A DNA stretch of 64,000 bases from assembly GCA_019915015.1 (NCBI GenBank), contig JAHBBC010000007.1:806001-870000 (forward strand). The letters are read 5' to 3'. The notes beneath the pieces were generated by a model. That model was not told where the DNA came from. It saw nothing but the letters and a program-made list of their open reading frames with translations, and did not search any database. The DNA comes from Auriscalpium vulgare (taxonomy: Eukaryota > Basidiomycota > Agaricomycetes > Russulales > Auriscalpiaceae). Shown in pieces: positions 45,095-56,597 of the stretch. The position numbers and the translations under genes were made by a program. Every line of letters begins with the position of its first letter. The first letter of the stretch is position 1.

Positions 45095-48088
45095 ATGCTT
45101 CGAACGGCCGTGCGATCGTTCTCCACCGCCTCAACGCGCTCTGGGCTTCCTAGCACCCTCGTATCTGCCTTGGACCGCGGGGCACCGATCGACCTCCACC
45201 CAGAGGTCGAAGATGCTCTGCGGACAAATAAACCTCTCGTCGCACTCGAGACCACCATCATCACCCACGGCATGCCCTACCCTGTCAACCTTGATACCGC
45301 GCGCTCCGTTGAGCAGAACGTCCGCTCAACTGGAGCCATACCCGCAACCATCGGTGTACTGGGTGGCCGCGTGAAGATTGGCCTGGAAGCCTCGCAGCTA
45401 GAGTACCTTGCAGACACCAAGGCAAATCCGAACTCCGTCAAACTTTCGCGAAGAGACATCGCTAGTGCGATTGCGCTTGGAAAGGATGGTGGGACGACGT
45501 GTAGCAGTACACTCATATTCGCGGCATTGGCCGGGATCAAGGTGCGCCGTTTCCTCTCGGGTTTCAGTACAACCTGATGCAAACTCGTTTAAGGTGTTTG
45601 CGACGGGCGGGTAAGCAGCCCTGTATATGTATGCGTGTCTCTTCGAACACAAACTCTGTTAGGCTTGGCGGTGTGCACCGGGGAGGAGTAAGCTGTGAGC
45701 CTTTTGGAGTAATATGCACTCGAATACTGTCCTGATGTCGTCAAGAAGCGATGGACGTCTCCGCGGACCTTCAAGAATTAACAAGGTGCCCAGTTGGTCT
45801 TGTTTCCGCTGGTGTGAAGTCCATACTTGATATTGGGAGGTAAGTTTGGATTCTGTGCAAGATGAAAATGCTCGGCGCTGATCATCCTCCAGAACACTGG
45901 AATACCTGGTTAGCTAGCTGGCGATGGCTTCGACACAAATGCTGACTTCCTGTGATGCCTGCAGGAAACCCTCGGCGTCCCGGTGCTGACATACGGAAAG
46001 TCTGCAGATTTTCCTGCGTTCTACAGTCCTCGCAGTGGATTTAAAGTAAGCGCAATGCGGTCTAGGCTTGACCCTGTCATATCTTATTGGCGTATACAGA
46101 GCCCATGGCGTGTCCATGATCCAGAGACTGCCGCGAACGTCCTATGTGAGCCTTCGGACATCCATTCCGCCTATGTAATAAACTGAAAGCGCGCACAAGT
46201 CACGCAATGGAAGTTGGGAATGACCAATGGAGTCCTCTTCGGCGTCCCTATACCAGAGGAGTACGAAGCCGTGGGTGAAAAGCTCCAGGAAGCCGTCGAG
46301 AAAGCCGTGATAGAGTCGGAAGAAAATGGTATGAGCCGCAGAGGAAAAGAAGCGACACCCTGGCTTCTCAAACGCGTAGGGGATTTGACGCAGGGGAAAT
46401 CGCTGGCGAGCAGTATGTTACGTCCACGTCTCCCAGACTTACATATATGCTCATCATGCTTCAGATGTCGCGCTGATTGAGAATACGGCACTGAAGGGAG
46501 GGATGATAGCAGTGGCGTACGCGAACCTACAGCAAGCTAACTCTCAAGCTCCTCAGAATGTAAGGCTTTGATTGTGCGCTCTTGTGTGATAATCCAGTTG
46601 TCAATATTCCTTCATCTCAGCAGACCGTTTCTCCGCCATACCCCGTCACGCCCGCTTTCAAAGTTGCTGGCGATCCGCGGGAGCCTGCCTCGCTCGCCGT
46701 CATTGGTTCCGCAGCCGTAGACATCACTGCTCAAGCAGCCACTTTGCAGCACACAAGTGCTGAGAGCGGCTTGCATTCAACCTCACCCGGGTCTGTCAGT
46801 CTGACGCTGGGTGGGGTCGGCAGGAATGTCGCCGAGGCCGCTCACCGGATTCTTTCGGCGCAGACCCCAGACCTTTCTTCGGCGACACTACTCATCTCTT
46901 CTATAGGCGATGATTCTTTCGGACGTCTTCTCACCGAGGAATCGGGTAGAATCAATATGCGGATAGATGGACTCATGCGGGATCCCTCTCAGAGGTCTGC
47001 GGTCTGCAATATGGTCGTTGATGCCGCCGGGGCCTTGATTGGAGGTGTAGCGGATATGGACATCATCCGGACCCTAGATGAAAATAAGGTGCGCATGCTC
47101 CACGTCCTTACCGAAAGGACAGCAAATCATCTCGCCCTATAGGTCCTGGACCAACTCAAGAAACATGTACCAGGCTTGGTCGCATTAGATGCTAATCTGG
47201 CGCCGGCTACGCTGAAGTCTGTCGTCCAGTATTGCATTGAAAAAAACATCAAGAGTAAGTGATGCAAATTCTCTCGCGCTTCTTCTGATGTCTGACGTCG
47301 CCCAGCTTTCTAGTGAGCCAGCGTTCGTCCCATGATTCTTGCTGTTGGGAGATTAATGATTTGCCAACGCTAGCGAGCCAACTTCCGTGATCAAGTCCAC
47401 CGCCATCCTCCCAGCCATTGCAGCCTCCCTGCATACCCTGGATGCAAACCAATCACCGATCACTTTCGCGTCTCCCAATCTTCTGGAATTGGCCAAACTG
47501 TACAATACTGCCAGACTAGATCCCCTGGAGCTTACAAGTCACGACCACTGGTGGAAGGTCATCGATGATTTTGCGATCGGCGCCGAGTTCCGCCTGTCCT
47601 TGGGCCAACTGGCTCGCCTTCCCGCCAGCGACACGGACGCCGGGAAGGGCACGCTATCATTCCTCATTGATGATGGCATCGCACAGATGGCTGTCAACCT
47701 TCTTCCGTTCTTTCAGAATCTGGTCATCAAATGTGGCGCCCTCGGAGTAATCATCGCGATGCGGATACCGGCGGGCACGTCGGCATGGTCCAACGAGCGC
47801 AGCAATCCTCGGCGCCGGCTCCTTGTCGTGCATGGGAACTCCGAGATGGCCGTTCTCAAACATTTCCCATCACTGCCTGTAGCACCGGGCGACGTTGTTA
47901 ACGTCACAGGAGCGGGGGACACGTTGGTGGGGGCTGTCCTCGCAGCGCTCACTCAAGATGCCGATGCCTTTATGACGCCCGAGAGTTTGGAGCAGGCTGT
48001 CAATCAGGCGCAATGGGCGGCAGTAGAAACACTGCGCAGCTCCTTGGCCGTGTCTCCATCGTTGTCTGAGGGGCGGATTGCCCATTAG
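45095..48088 (+). CDS. Bifunctional pseudouridine-5'-P glycosidase / pseudouridine kinase
   Basis: Fusion enzyme that degrades pseudouridine: the C-terminal PfkB-type kinase phosphorylates it and the N-terminal PsuG domain cleaves the C-C glycosidic bond to uracil and ribose-5-P. The N-terminus MLRTAVRSFSTASTRSG looks like a mitochondrial presequence. PsuG motifs: KPLVALETTIITHGMPYP, GAIPATIGVLGGRVKIGL, KLSRRDIA, GTTCSSTLIFAALAGI, VFATGGLGGVHRG (joined across an intron), PVGLVSAGVKSILDIGRTLEYLET, VPVLTYG, FPAFYSPRSGF, NGVLFGVPIPEEY and ENTALKGGMIAVAYA. Kinase motifs: SLAVIGSAAVDI, SLTLGGVGRNVAEA, LISSIGDDSFGRLL, ALDANLAP and VVNVTGAGDTLVGAVLAAL, with the catalytic Asp in GAGDT. Eukaryotic fusions of this order are known in fungi. 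Confidence 0.92.
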
Positions 48089-48286
48089 CAGTATTATTCA
48101 CAGTAATTCTGCACCATCACACAACACTGTCAACTTCTTACCGTCCGTTGGGATGTCATGCAGTTGGCAATGGTCCGACGCGGACATGCTCCCTGGCCCT
48201 CCTGCGAGACTCTTGTGCGGCGGCTTGTCCAGCTTTCCTGCTATCTTTCAACTTCTTCGCGTAACGCGCCTGCGCCATGTTAGTTA

Positions 48287-50783
48287 TCATCCAGCCAGAA
48301 AGAAAAACCCGCGCACCAGAGCACCGTGCTTGAGTCTAGTTATAATGTTCGCTGCCTCGCCTTTCGTCAACGACGACACCCTTTCAGAAAATACCATCTC
48401 CGGGCGATCTGCACCAGCCACGTATTGGGGCCGCATGCCCCACCTATTTGCCACAAAAGCCTTCTGTGACGATGAGGCGGGCTGCATTCGCCATTTGGCA
48501 GTGCGAAACAATCTTCGGGAAGTTTAGCGATGAGTATGTGGTGATTTTAAATGACAGACGCCACGCACCCCATGGCCAGAGGGCCTTTAAGCACCTTTTT
48601 CTGCGCATATGTGTCGCAACCACGGACAGCTTCTGCGAGACCTTCCGCCTGCAGCACGGTGCGCCTGGTTTGGAAACGAGATACCCCCATAGCCGCAGCT
48701 GCAGCAAAATGGAGCTGGGGCGAAAAGTGTGCACGATAATGCCTCTCCGTCTCTTGAGGAATAGATTGAGCAAGGCACGTCTCTATACTGCGCAAAGGAC
48801 ACTCACGTTCGCTTGCTTCAACGGGTTCGATGCGAATATGTCCCTTTCCCAGGCACTCGAGGACGTACACATCGTCGCCGCAACCTACCCACGCATTTCT
48901 GCTGAGCTGGAGGACATGAGGCGTAGCCCCAGATGCTTGATTGACCAGGGAAAACGGATCTTCATAATCGATGTAGGTCACGGAGGTTGGATCTGGTATC
49001 TCGTCGCTTGTGTCCAGCACACCGTCGTCGTCTTCGTTGACCTCTATGGCCTTGGTAGCACGTTTCTCAAGCTGTTCAGTGCTTTCATCTACAACATTAC
49101 GAAACGAAGTCAAGCGAGTTAAGGTCTGTGGCACATAATATGGGCGTCGTACCGTCTACGACCTCAGAAGGATCAAGGCCAAACAGGGTCGGCGTGGAGA
49201 CAACGCCTGGTACACGATTCAAGATATCCACGAAGTCAATGACATGGCAGTCTGTCTTTCCGGTCTCAGGAGAGAGCCTCATCCCCCGTCCAATCTAAGC
49301 GTCCGGTCACGTCTAGCTCCGTGCATTAGATAGACGGGGCATACCATTTGAGCAAATACATTACGGGACCTCGTGGGACGTGCGACGAGGACACAATCAA
49401 TGTTGGGAATGTCAGCACCCTCTGTCAAGAGGGCTGGGCCGAACAGAGGAATTGTGTTCAGTTCAGGCTTGGTGTAGAGATGTGGAAACTTACAGCAATT
49501 CACAAGCACCGGAAACTCGCTAGCTCTGAAGCTGGCGATCAACGCCTTGCGCTCAGCAACGGGCGTTCCAGAGTAGACATATCTCGCGTCGATCCCAAAG
49601 TCTCGAAACATGTTTGTCAGCTCCTTCACATGAGCGACGTTCACGGCGAAGACAAGAGTCGACTTTCGTTGCCCTTGAGATACTGTTCAGCTGAAAATCT
49701 CAGACTACTAGCCTGTGGTCGCGTACCAGCCCTGTCTAACCATGACTGAACGACTAGTCTGTTCACAGTGCTGGTGTTGATGACATGGGCCAGGCTCGTA
49801 GGGTTGAAGTCACCCGTTCGGGTGTTCACCGTGACCTGCTTCAAATTAATATTCGCGCGAACGGTAGTGAAGAGAACATTGCAAAGCCTGCAGTACAAAA
49901 GGCATGTTATTACTGAGTGCATACATACAGCAAAATTACATACCATTGCTCCTTGATCATCTCCAGGAAGTCTCGATGATAGACGATGCGGTCAAAAACG
50001 GACCCCAATGCAAGTCCATCATGCCGACTGAAGGTAGCGGAAAACCCGAAAACGGGGACCGTATGGGGCTGCTCAGAAGGCGAGGGAGTGTCGGTGTCGT
50101 CCGGGCTGCGAATTGCAGAGTTAAATTGAGACAGAATGCGTCTATACCTGGATCAAAATTCAGAGACGTAGAGGTCAGAAACGGCATTCGACATACGATG
50201 GCGCGGCAGCATGGTGTGCCTCATCTACGATGATTGCTTTCAGACCATCTGGCGAAAACTTTTGCAAACGCTGCTTCTGAAGGAGGGTCTGATAAGTCGC
50301 TATCGTCCTACAAGAGAGCCAAGGATATAAGTAGTCTCTCGAGCCGTGCAGAGAGCAGGGGACGACTCACACATCTGCCAGCCCAGTCGCCTTGTGCTTC
50401 ACACCCTGCTCTATCTCCACACTCCAATCCGGCCGGATTCGCCCTGCCATCGCAGCGGCTTGGTGAGCGAGCTCGATGCTGTTGACAATCACCAGCGACC
50501 GCGTTGCATTGCTAGCATCTGGCGGGCGGAGACGGTCTAGCAAAGTTGTGAACACCGCAGTCTTTCCCGATCCTGTGGGTAAAGACACGCCGATTCGCGT
50601 CACGCCAGTCTTGAGCGCGTCGAAGCACGCGTCCAGGCAGGCTTCTTGGTATGGGCGAAGAACGGGAAAAGCGGACGCGTAGCGATGCCCTTTCCAGACG
50701 CGCGCACGCATGCTGCCCGCCATGGCCAAACGGCCACAGGTGGAGGAGAGCGACACAGGTAATGCTGCGAGCAGACATGGCAT
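48287..50783 (-). CDS. IRC3-like SF2 DEAH helicase, probably mitochondrial
   Basis: Superfamily 2 helicase resembling yeast Irc3, which maintains mitochondrial DNA. The Arg-rich N-terminus ([34 protein letters not shown]) could be a presequence. Motifs: [15 protein letters not shown] (Q-like), [13 protein letters not shown] (Walker A), [22 protein letters not shown] sequence, [15 protein letters not shown] (DEAH), FGFSATFSR (motif III), [41 protein letters not shown] and [23 protein letters not shown] (motif VI). A C-terminal extension includes [43 protein letters not shown] and, in the last exon, [14 protein letters not shown] and [15 protein letters not shown]. The last matches the Irc3 family end. 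The extension's exon joins were placed only roughly. Confidence 0.85.
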
Positions 50784-51168
50784 GGGAAGGGCTGAATTTA
50801 CAGCGGATAGATAATGGGGCTGTTCATCGCAAGGAGACACTTGCCAACGACTCGGACAGGGTGGGTCTCAGTGACAGGAGGGCCCGACGCTAGCGTGACC
50901 GTGACACGGATGGGCATCTTACGGATACTTACTTACGTACAGCAATCGGGCCTCATTCTGTGCGAGCATTGCAATTTCAATGAGCCTTGCAAGTGAGTGT
51001 ATTGGGGCCTTGCTAGGACTACTAGCCGTCCATACCCAATGAGTAACGGATAAGGCAATAACAGGAGATATAATCGGTCTAGTGCTAAACGTCGTGAACC
51101 ATGCAAAGAAATATGAAAGCGACGGGTGCCCTCCCCAGTCCTGTCGCAGGATGTCGACTTCAAGCAAT
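50784..51168. other. Intergenic, no gene seen
   Basis: Promoter region of the IRC3-like gene and 3' flank of the ADP/ATP carrier. No additional gene recognised. Confidence 0.45.
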
Positions 51169-52524
51169 TTACCCAGAGCCTGGAAGCAAGTATGAGATGA
51201 GTGGATGAAGAATGCTGTGCCCCACGACGGTACATACCACCGGAGTAGACCTTGCCGAACATGACCTCCTGGAGCTTGTCGTAAAGCGACAGCACACCAG
51301 CGCCAGCGACACCGCGGAGAATGTTCGCGCCGGCACCCTTGAAAAGTGACTTCGTGCCCTCCTTGGCAACGATCTATACCAATCACTGTGAGAGAGGTAC
51401 AGCACAATGCTGTCGTTGAACCCACCTGCGAGGCAGCGTCGAACATGGACTTGTAGTGGGTCGTTGAGCCGGAGGTCATCATCATACGACGACGGATGGT
51501 ATCCAGAGGGTAAGAAGCGAGACCAGCACCGATGGTGACACCCCAGCCGAGCAAGAAAGAGGCGAAGAACGAGCCCTCAAGGGCACCGACGAGGACGACG
51601 GGCTCTGAAATCCGAAGTCAAAAAGACATTCAAAGAGAGGACAAAGGGTTGACATACTGAGCGAGTCGTAGACACCGAAGTAAAGACCGCGGTACACGAT
51701 GATGCCGACGACCGAGGGGACGAAGCCACGATAGAGACCAGCGATACCATCGGAGGCAAGGGTCTTCTTGTAGACGTCGACAAGGCCATTGAACTGACGG
51801 GCTCCTCCACCCTTCGTCGACTTCGCGTCATTCGCAAGACGAGTACGCGCGTAGTCAAGAGAGTAGACGAAGAGCAGCGAAGAAGCACCGGCAGCACCAC
51901 CGGATGCGACGTTGCCAGCGAACCACTTCCAGTAGCCCTCGTTCTTCTTGAAGCCGAAGAGGGACTTGAAGTAATCCTCTGCATGACACGTCAGCAAGGG
52001 AAGAAAGTGCTAATGTGACGTATGACGCACTGAAGGCAAAGTTCAACGCCTGCGTTGGGAAGTAACGAATGACGTTGGCGGTGTTGCCACGCCAGAGCGA
52101 CAGAAGGCCCTCATCCTTGTAGGTGCGACCAAAGCAGTCAATGACACCCTTGTATGGGTGGGAGAGACGACCCTGCTTGATCTGGAGAGATGCTGGTTAG
52201 GCTATGACGCATGAGCTGGCGCGTGTCGAGACATACCATCTCATCCTGGTTCTGGATCAAAAGCTTGATACGCTCGATGGGTGCAGCTGACGTCTTGGCG
52301 ACAGCCTGGTTGCAATTACACGATGAGGATGGGTTGCAACACGAAGAGGGGAAGTGCACATACAGCAGAGACACCACCCATAAGGAAATCGACTAGAAAG
52401 CAAGTGCCAGGTCAGCACGCGCCGCCAGCGGAACGATAACGCGGAAGCTGGGGGAAATGCGAGGGAGACGAGGACACGCACTGGCAAACTCCTTGGGAGT
52501 CTTGACCTTCTTCACGTCGGCCAT
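51169..52524 (-). CDS. AAC: Mitochondrial ADP/ATP carrier
   Basis: Inner-membrane carrier exchanging cytosolic ADP for matrix ATP. The first exon [14 protein letters not shown] is followed by VDFLMGG-type sequence, [22 protein letters not shown] (first PX[DE]XX[RK] signature as PIERIK), [50 protein letters not shown] and [35 protein letters not shown]. Then [19 protein letters not shown] (second repeat), [44 protein letters not shown] and [21 protein letters not shown] with the diagnostic RRRMMM. Last parts: [44 protein letters not shown], then GSG and TAA at 51169-51171. Six or seven introns. About 310 residues, all family features intact. Confidence 0.96.
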
Positions 52525-53295
52525 TTTTGAAAGTGAGGGGAGGGGAGGGAGGGGACGGAGTGGTGGTGATGGGGGTGGTCAAGTTGAGAGGCCAGAAAAA
52601 AGTCGCGCGTGGGCTCTAAAGAGCACGGGAGTTTCCGAAATTTCCCTAACTCCGCTCTGCGCCGAGTCCTTCAGCCAACCGGCGTCGGTCCTCGCGCGCC
52701 GTCCTTTACCAGAGCTCACCGTCGACTTGCTCGACAACTATTCACCGTTATATTCGGGGTGCTAGCACTCGATATCTGTCTGTTTCTCTCAGCCTGCAGC
52801 CTTGTGTGCCCCCACCCCTTGTGTGCCCCCACCCCTTGTGTGCCCCCACCCCTTGTGTGCCCCCACGTCTCTGGGCTACTTTTGAGCCGGCACCGTAATC
52901 TACAGTCCAATCATCGTCCTCCCTGGCCATCATCGCGTCGGGTTGCAGTCACATCCGCCGGACCCGCCATCATGAATATGACGCCAGCGAGTCATTGCCT
53001 ATTATCACAAGCCCATCCTTAGCACAGCATCGCGCGCGTCCCATCTTCGACGACAGCGCCGAATATCGTCGGGGCGGAACGATCGGTAAGAGACATATGC
53101 ATATGCATGCCCAGCCCGTCTGAGACCGGCGAGCGCACACCTCAAGTCATATGATAACAGTATCACCCACGGAGCGTTGAGCCCAGTCGGTCACGTAGTT
53201 TATGTATGATACCGAAGGGCAGCAGTACCAATGCGGGGTCGACTGACCTGCACGACTTCGAACAGGTTTGGCATTGAGAACAGGACTATATGAAT
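52525..53295. other. AAC upstream region and NDUFA11-like 3' flank
   Basis: Contains the AAC promoter, with purine-rich minus-strand-facing tracts near 52530-52590 (GAGGGGAGGG words), and a 17-bp tandem repeat at 52802-52866. No gene is supported; a plus ORF at 52609-53022 is driven by the repeat. Confidence 0.5.
52802..52866. repeat. 17-bp tandem repeat (minisatellite), about 4 copies
   Basis: The unit TTGTGTGCCCCCACCCC begins at 52802, 52819, 52836 and 52853; the last copy is incomplete at its end. Copies appear identical, suggesting recent slippage. It lies about 280 bp upstream of the AAC start codon. GC-rich Pu/Py asymmetry is strong. Confidence 0.9.
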
Positions 53296-53907
53296 CTATT
53301 CCTCGGCAGCCAGGGGTGGTGACGACGGGTGCTGTTTGAAGAATCGTTTCCGCTTCTCCTCGAATGAGAGCTTCGCTGTATCCCCACGCAATGAGTTGCC
53401 CGCATAGTCGAATGTCCCCACTGCTGCTCCAATGAGGGCGCATGAGCCAACTGCCACGGGCAGGGATCGCGCTACAATGCAGCCACATTAGACCGGTTTT
53501 CCCCTCGATCACACGAGTATCACACACCTCTAATACCAGCCAGGAAGCCTGCTGCACAGCCGCCCGCAACACCATTCAGATAATCCTGCTTTTCGCGTGT
53601 GTTCGCGACAGCGGACTCAGTCGCGGCGAATGTCGCGCCCATGGCAGCTGCAGAGTCCGGCCGTCGCGTCGCGTTAAAGGGTGTCCTAACGGCACTGTCA
53701 AGGCGGCTACGCACCGAAGAAGCCGATGGTCCCTCCTGAACGCGAGAGGAAGCCAGCAGCGCCATGCGAGTGCGAGCCCAACGCATTCTGGACGGAGCTG
53801 ACGAAGGCGCCGACTAAGCCCGCCTGAAGGCCGACGGTGGCCGCGTAGGAGATGGTGGGCCGCTCCTCGTAGCTGGCTGGCTCTGGTGTAGTCTTTTCGT
53901 CGGACAT
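53296..53907 (-). CDS. NDUFA11-like complex I subunit (Tim17/22/23 fold)
   Basis: Small inner-mitochondrial-membrane protein, probably the 21.3-kDa/NDUFA11 (B14.7) accessory subunit of NADH dehydrogenase. The three exons read MSDEKTTPEPASYEERPTIS YAATVGLQAGLVGAFVSSVQNALGSHSHG, SRSGGTIGFF, then AMGATFAATESAVANTREKQDYLNGVAGGCAAGFLAG, and ARSLPVAVGSCALIGAAVGTFDYAGNSLRG with a hydrophilic tail ending HPSSPPLAAEE. Glycine-rich helices with GGCAAGFLAG resemble the Tim17-type transmembrane hairpin. The NTREKxDYxNGVxGGCAAG block is typical of the complex I member rather than of Tim17 or Tim22. Introns of 63 and 65 nt fit phase. About 164 residues. Confidence 0.83.
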
Positions 53908-54354
53908 GGCGGGGAAGGGGAAGAATGTTGGCGACCTCTACGCTGAGCGGACCAATCAAATCGCACGGTTTGCCTTGCCAAGGCAAAAGTGAGAAAAAAT
54001 TATAGCGATTATAAGCGATTATGATGCTTCTCTCCCCGTCATAATTATGGGGCATTTCGCAATCTACGTAGGTGATATGTCCTGAAAGTTATCACGAACA
54101 TGCGGGAGGTCCAGCTTAGTAGATTAGTGAGGATATTCTGTCGTATAACCTAAATAAGGCAGCTACAGGCTGGATATCATGCCTGGGAGAGCTTTGTGAT
54201 AACCGGTTATAATGATCATAATTATTCTCTGATTTTGCTGATGTGCGCGCAGTGGTCTCGACTCTCCATCCTGCCTTCTGCGTTCTTCATCCCAGAGTGC
54301 CCGAGTCTGCTGAGCCCGGTTTCAATCTCTGGACGCGCTGTATCTTAGGATCTG
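53908..54354. promoter_or_regulatory. AT-rich divergent promoter with direct repeat and palindrome
   Basis: Shared upstream region of the NDUFA11-like gene (minus) and the EED-like gene (plus). It contains a direct repeat AGCGATTAT at 54004 and 54014 and the palindrome at 54199-54210. Base composition is clearly more AT-rich than elsewhere in the window. Confidence 0.45.
54199..54210. promoter_or_regulatory. 12-bp perfect palindrome ATAACCGGTTAT
   Basis: A self-complementary site centred on AACCGGTT, the consensus core bound by Grainyhead/CP2-type factors, which exist in fungi. It lies about 145 bp upstream of the EED-like ATG. Binding is an inference from the core alone. Confidence 0.4.
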
Positions 54355-56314
54355 ATGGATATTGACTACGAGGACGAGCCGTGGTACAGAAAACCCGGCG
54401 TCACTCCTCCGTTTCGACTGCTTAGAACACTTTCGGTCTGATCGGTGCTCTACGGAACTCGGGGTGCAATTCCTGACATCCGTCATAGGCAAATGATCAA
54501 AAAATTCCGCTGACTTGTCTCGCCATATTTCCTTGGAACGTCGACTCCATCAATGCACTGTGGAGTTTTAACTGGAACGACCGACAAAGTGAAGTGGCTC
54601 CCGAGAAAGAGAAATGGCAAGAATCGGTAGAAAAATTACAAGGCATGATTGCTGTGGGCAGCGTTGGGGAGTTGCACATCGTTCGTGCCACCTGCGCTCA
54701 GCCCGACGTCTTTATCAAGCTCAAATTGCCGGTAGGCTTCTGGTTGTTGGGAATCAATGTGATTGACTCACAGGGAGATAGAGGACGCACGGGACGGAAC
54801 CTTCGTCGGTCTCATGCGTCGCGTGGGCTGTCAGTGCCTCATATGAACCACTTGTCGTGTTTGGGTGGGGCAGCCTGCTCATTCTTTACGATGTTGGGAA
54901 CCGGAAGCAAGTGGGATGCTTACGCGGCCACGGTGGAGTGCGTTTATTGAGTCTGTTTCAAGAATCTGACTCTGATGGGCTATACGCAGCAAATCACCTC
55001 CATCGCAGTGCATCCTATACATCCTGAGCTGATTTGCACGACATCGCGCGATTTCACCGCTCGCATCTACGACTTGCACTACAAGCCCACCCCAGATGCA
55101 CTGGGAAATTTGTGTTGGCTCCCTGGACGTGGGCCGAGTCGAGCTGGGGCGGCTCATGGCCTGCGTGCCGTTGAACCGGAGGGCAAGCTCGACGATGTTG
55201 GGCGGTGTGTCGCGGTATTTGTTGGCGGGCGAAGTGGTGGCCACCAGGCCGCCGTCTTGGGTGCTGCGTTCCACCCTCGTATGCCTCTCCTTGCTACATG
55301 TGGCGTACGTCGTGATGCTGCGTCCTCTAACGAAGGGACTGCTAATCAATATCATGAAGATGGACCGAACAACAAAAATATGGCACATCCCTACCCTTCA
55401 AGATTACAAACTGGAAAGGGTCGACAAACCGCTCTTCACCAGCCCTCTTCTCCATACGGCGCGTGTTCTGTCTATCGCCTGGTGAGCCGCCCCCAGGATC
55501 TCGCATACAGCTGTCATTGACTATCTCAACCAGGCTAAGTGATGACGTTCTCATATCCCACAGCTCTCCTGCTTTCATGCGGAAGCAGGTTGGGGCACAG
55601 CCGGCGGATGATCCAGAGGACGAACCAAATCCGATATACAAAACATGGGATGAGGGGGGAAGCCTCGTGGTCTGGCGCTGGCTGGGTTTGGACCGTTTTT
55701 TTCCGGCCGATAAACCTCCTGGCGAAGCACCACTTCGAGGATGCGCATCGGTGAGAAATTCCTGTCGTTACCATGCCACGAATGCTCATATCTTCATTCA
55801 GGACTTTCAAGAAAGTGGTAGGTCTTGGACAGGTCGACGTATGGAGCAGCTAATGAATGAGACAGCTTCATTCACCGTCCTCAGCAGCTTGCCTTTACTG
55901 CGCTTGATGCCATCATTGCGGATGTCGCTCTATTACACGGAGACGCACGATCCCATCATACTCTTTCCGTTTTCCGACAGCGTGCGCATTCTAAACGTCG
56001 TAGATATTCCAGCCAAGGTACCACCACCCCATCCTCCAAAGAATGCAGAGGACGAGGCTGCAGAGGACGAGGCTGCGGACGCCGTTGCAGGGCTGAAATT
56101 GGACGACGAAGATGAAGTTGAAGGCGCAAATGAGAATGGCGCCGAAGTTGAAGTTCAAGATTGGGCTGCGGATTTGGGTTGGCAAGTGATTGCGCGTGCC
56201 GGTGATGAAATGATGCAGGGCGTGGAGGTCGGACTTGATGGGATGCTCATGGTTGCGATAGGCAACAGAGGCAGTATATGGGTGTGGCTGAAGGACGAGC
56301 ATGACGACCAATAG
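54355..56314 (+). CDS. WD40 protein, EED/ESC-like (Polycomb PRC2 subunit)
   Basis: Probable homologue of EED, the H3K27me3-binding WD40 subunit of PRC2, acting in the nucleus. It starts MDIDYEDEPWYRKPGVTPPFRLLRTLS; then LWSFNWNDR-type sequence, YEPLVVFGWGSLLILYDVGNRKQ, and ITSIAVHPIHPELICTTSRDFTARIYDLHY. After VGGRSGGHQAAVLGAAFHPRMPLLATCG an intron leads to MDRTTKIWHIPTLQDYKLERV; GGH...VL...CGMD..KIW parallels EED's GHRDEVLSADFD...SCGMDHSLKLW. C-terminal blades: TARVLSIAWLSDDVLISHS, GGSLVVWRWLGLDRFFP, TETHDPIILFPFSDSVRILNV, an acidic Ala/Glu/Asp insertion, and VGLDGMLMVAIGNRGSIWVW. The region 54730-54930 was not resolved exon by exon. Another WD40 protein cannot be excluded. Confidence 0.72.
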
Positions 56315-56597
56315 ACTTGCAGAGCGTACACGCAATACGAGTTCTCCAAATCTCCCAATTCCGATCCATGCTAATTCCAGAAACGACAAAGAACGACAAT
56401 AGTGGGCGAATCAACGCCGACAGAAGTCGAAGGAGGAAAGAAAGCAAGCAAGGACAACCAGGTTCCTCATAGCCAAACAACCGCCTCCGTAAAACTACTC
56501 TTCTCTACATTAGTCCTCCTGCCATGATACCTGCCGCGGCTATAAACCGAGAAATGAGAAACCAGAGTAAACATGCCAGACGTGAGACCACGCACCT

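Noticed and set aside
44892..45134. Minus-strand ORF across the MoaE/PsuGK promoter
   Set aside because: It overlaps the start regions of both well-supported genes and has no recognisable content.
52802..52866. Direct repeats considered as a CRISPR-like array
   Set aside because: The copies are contiguous with no spacers, the unit is 17 bp, and the context is eukaryotic.
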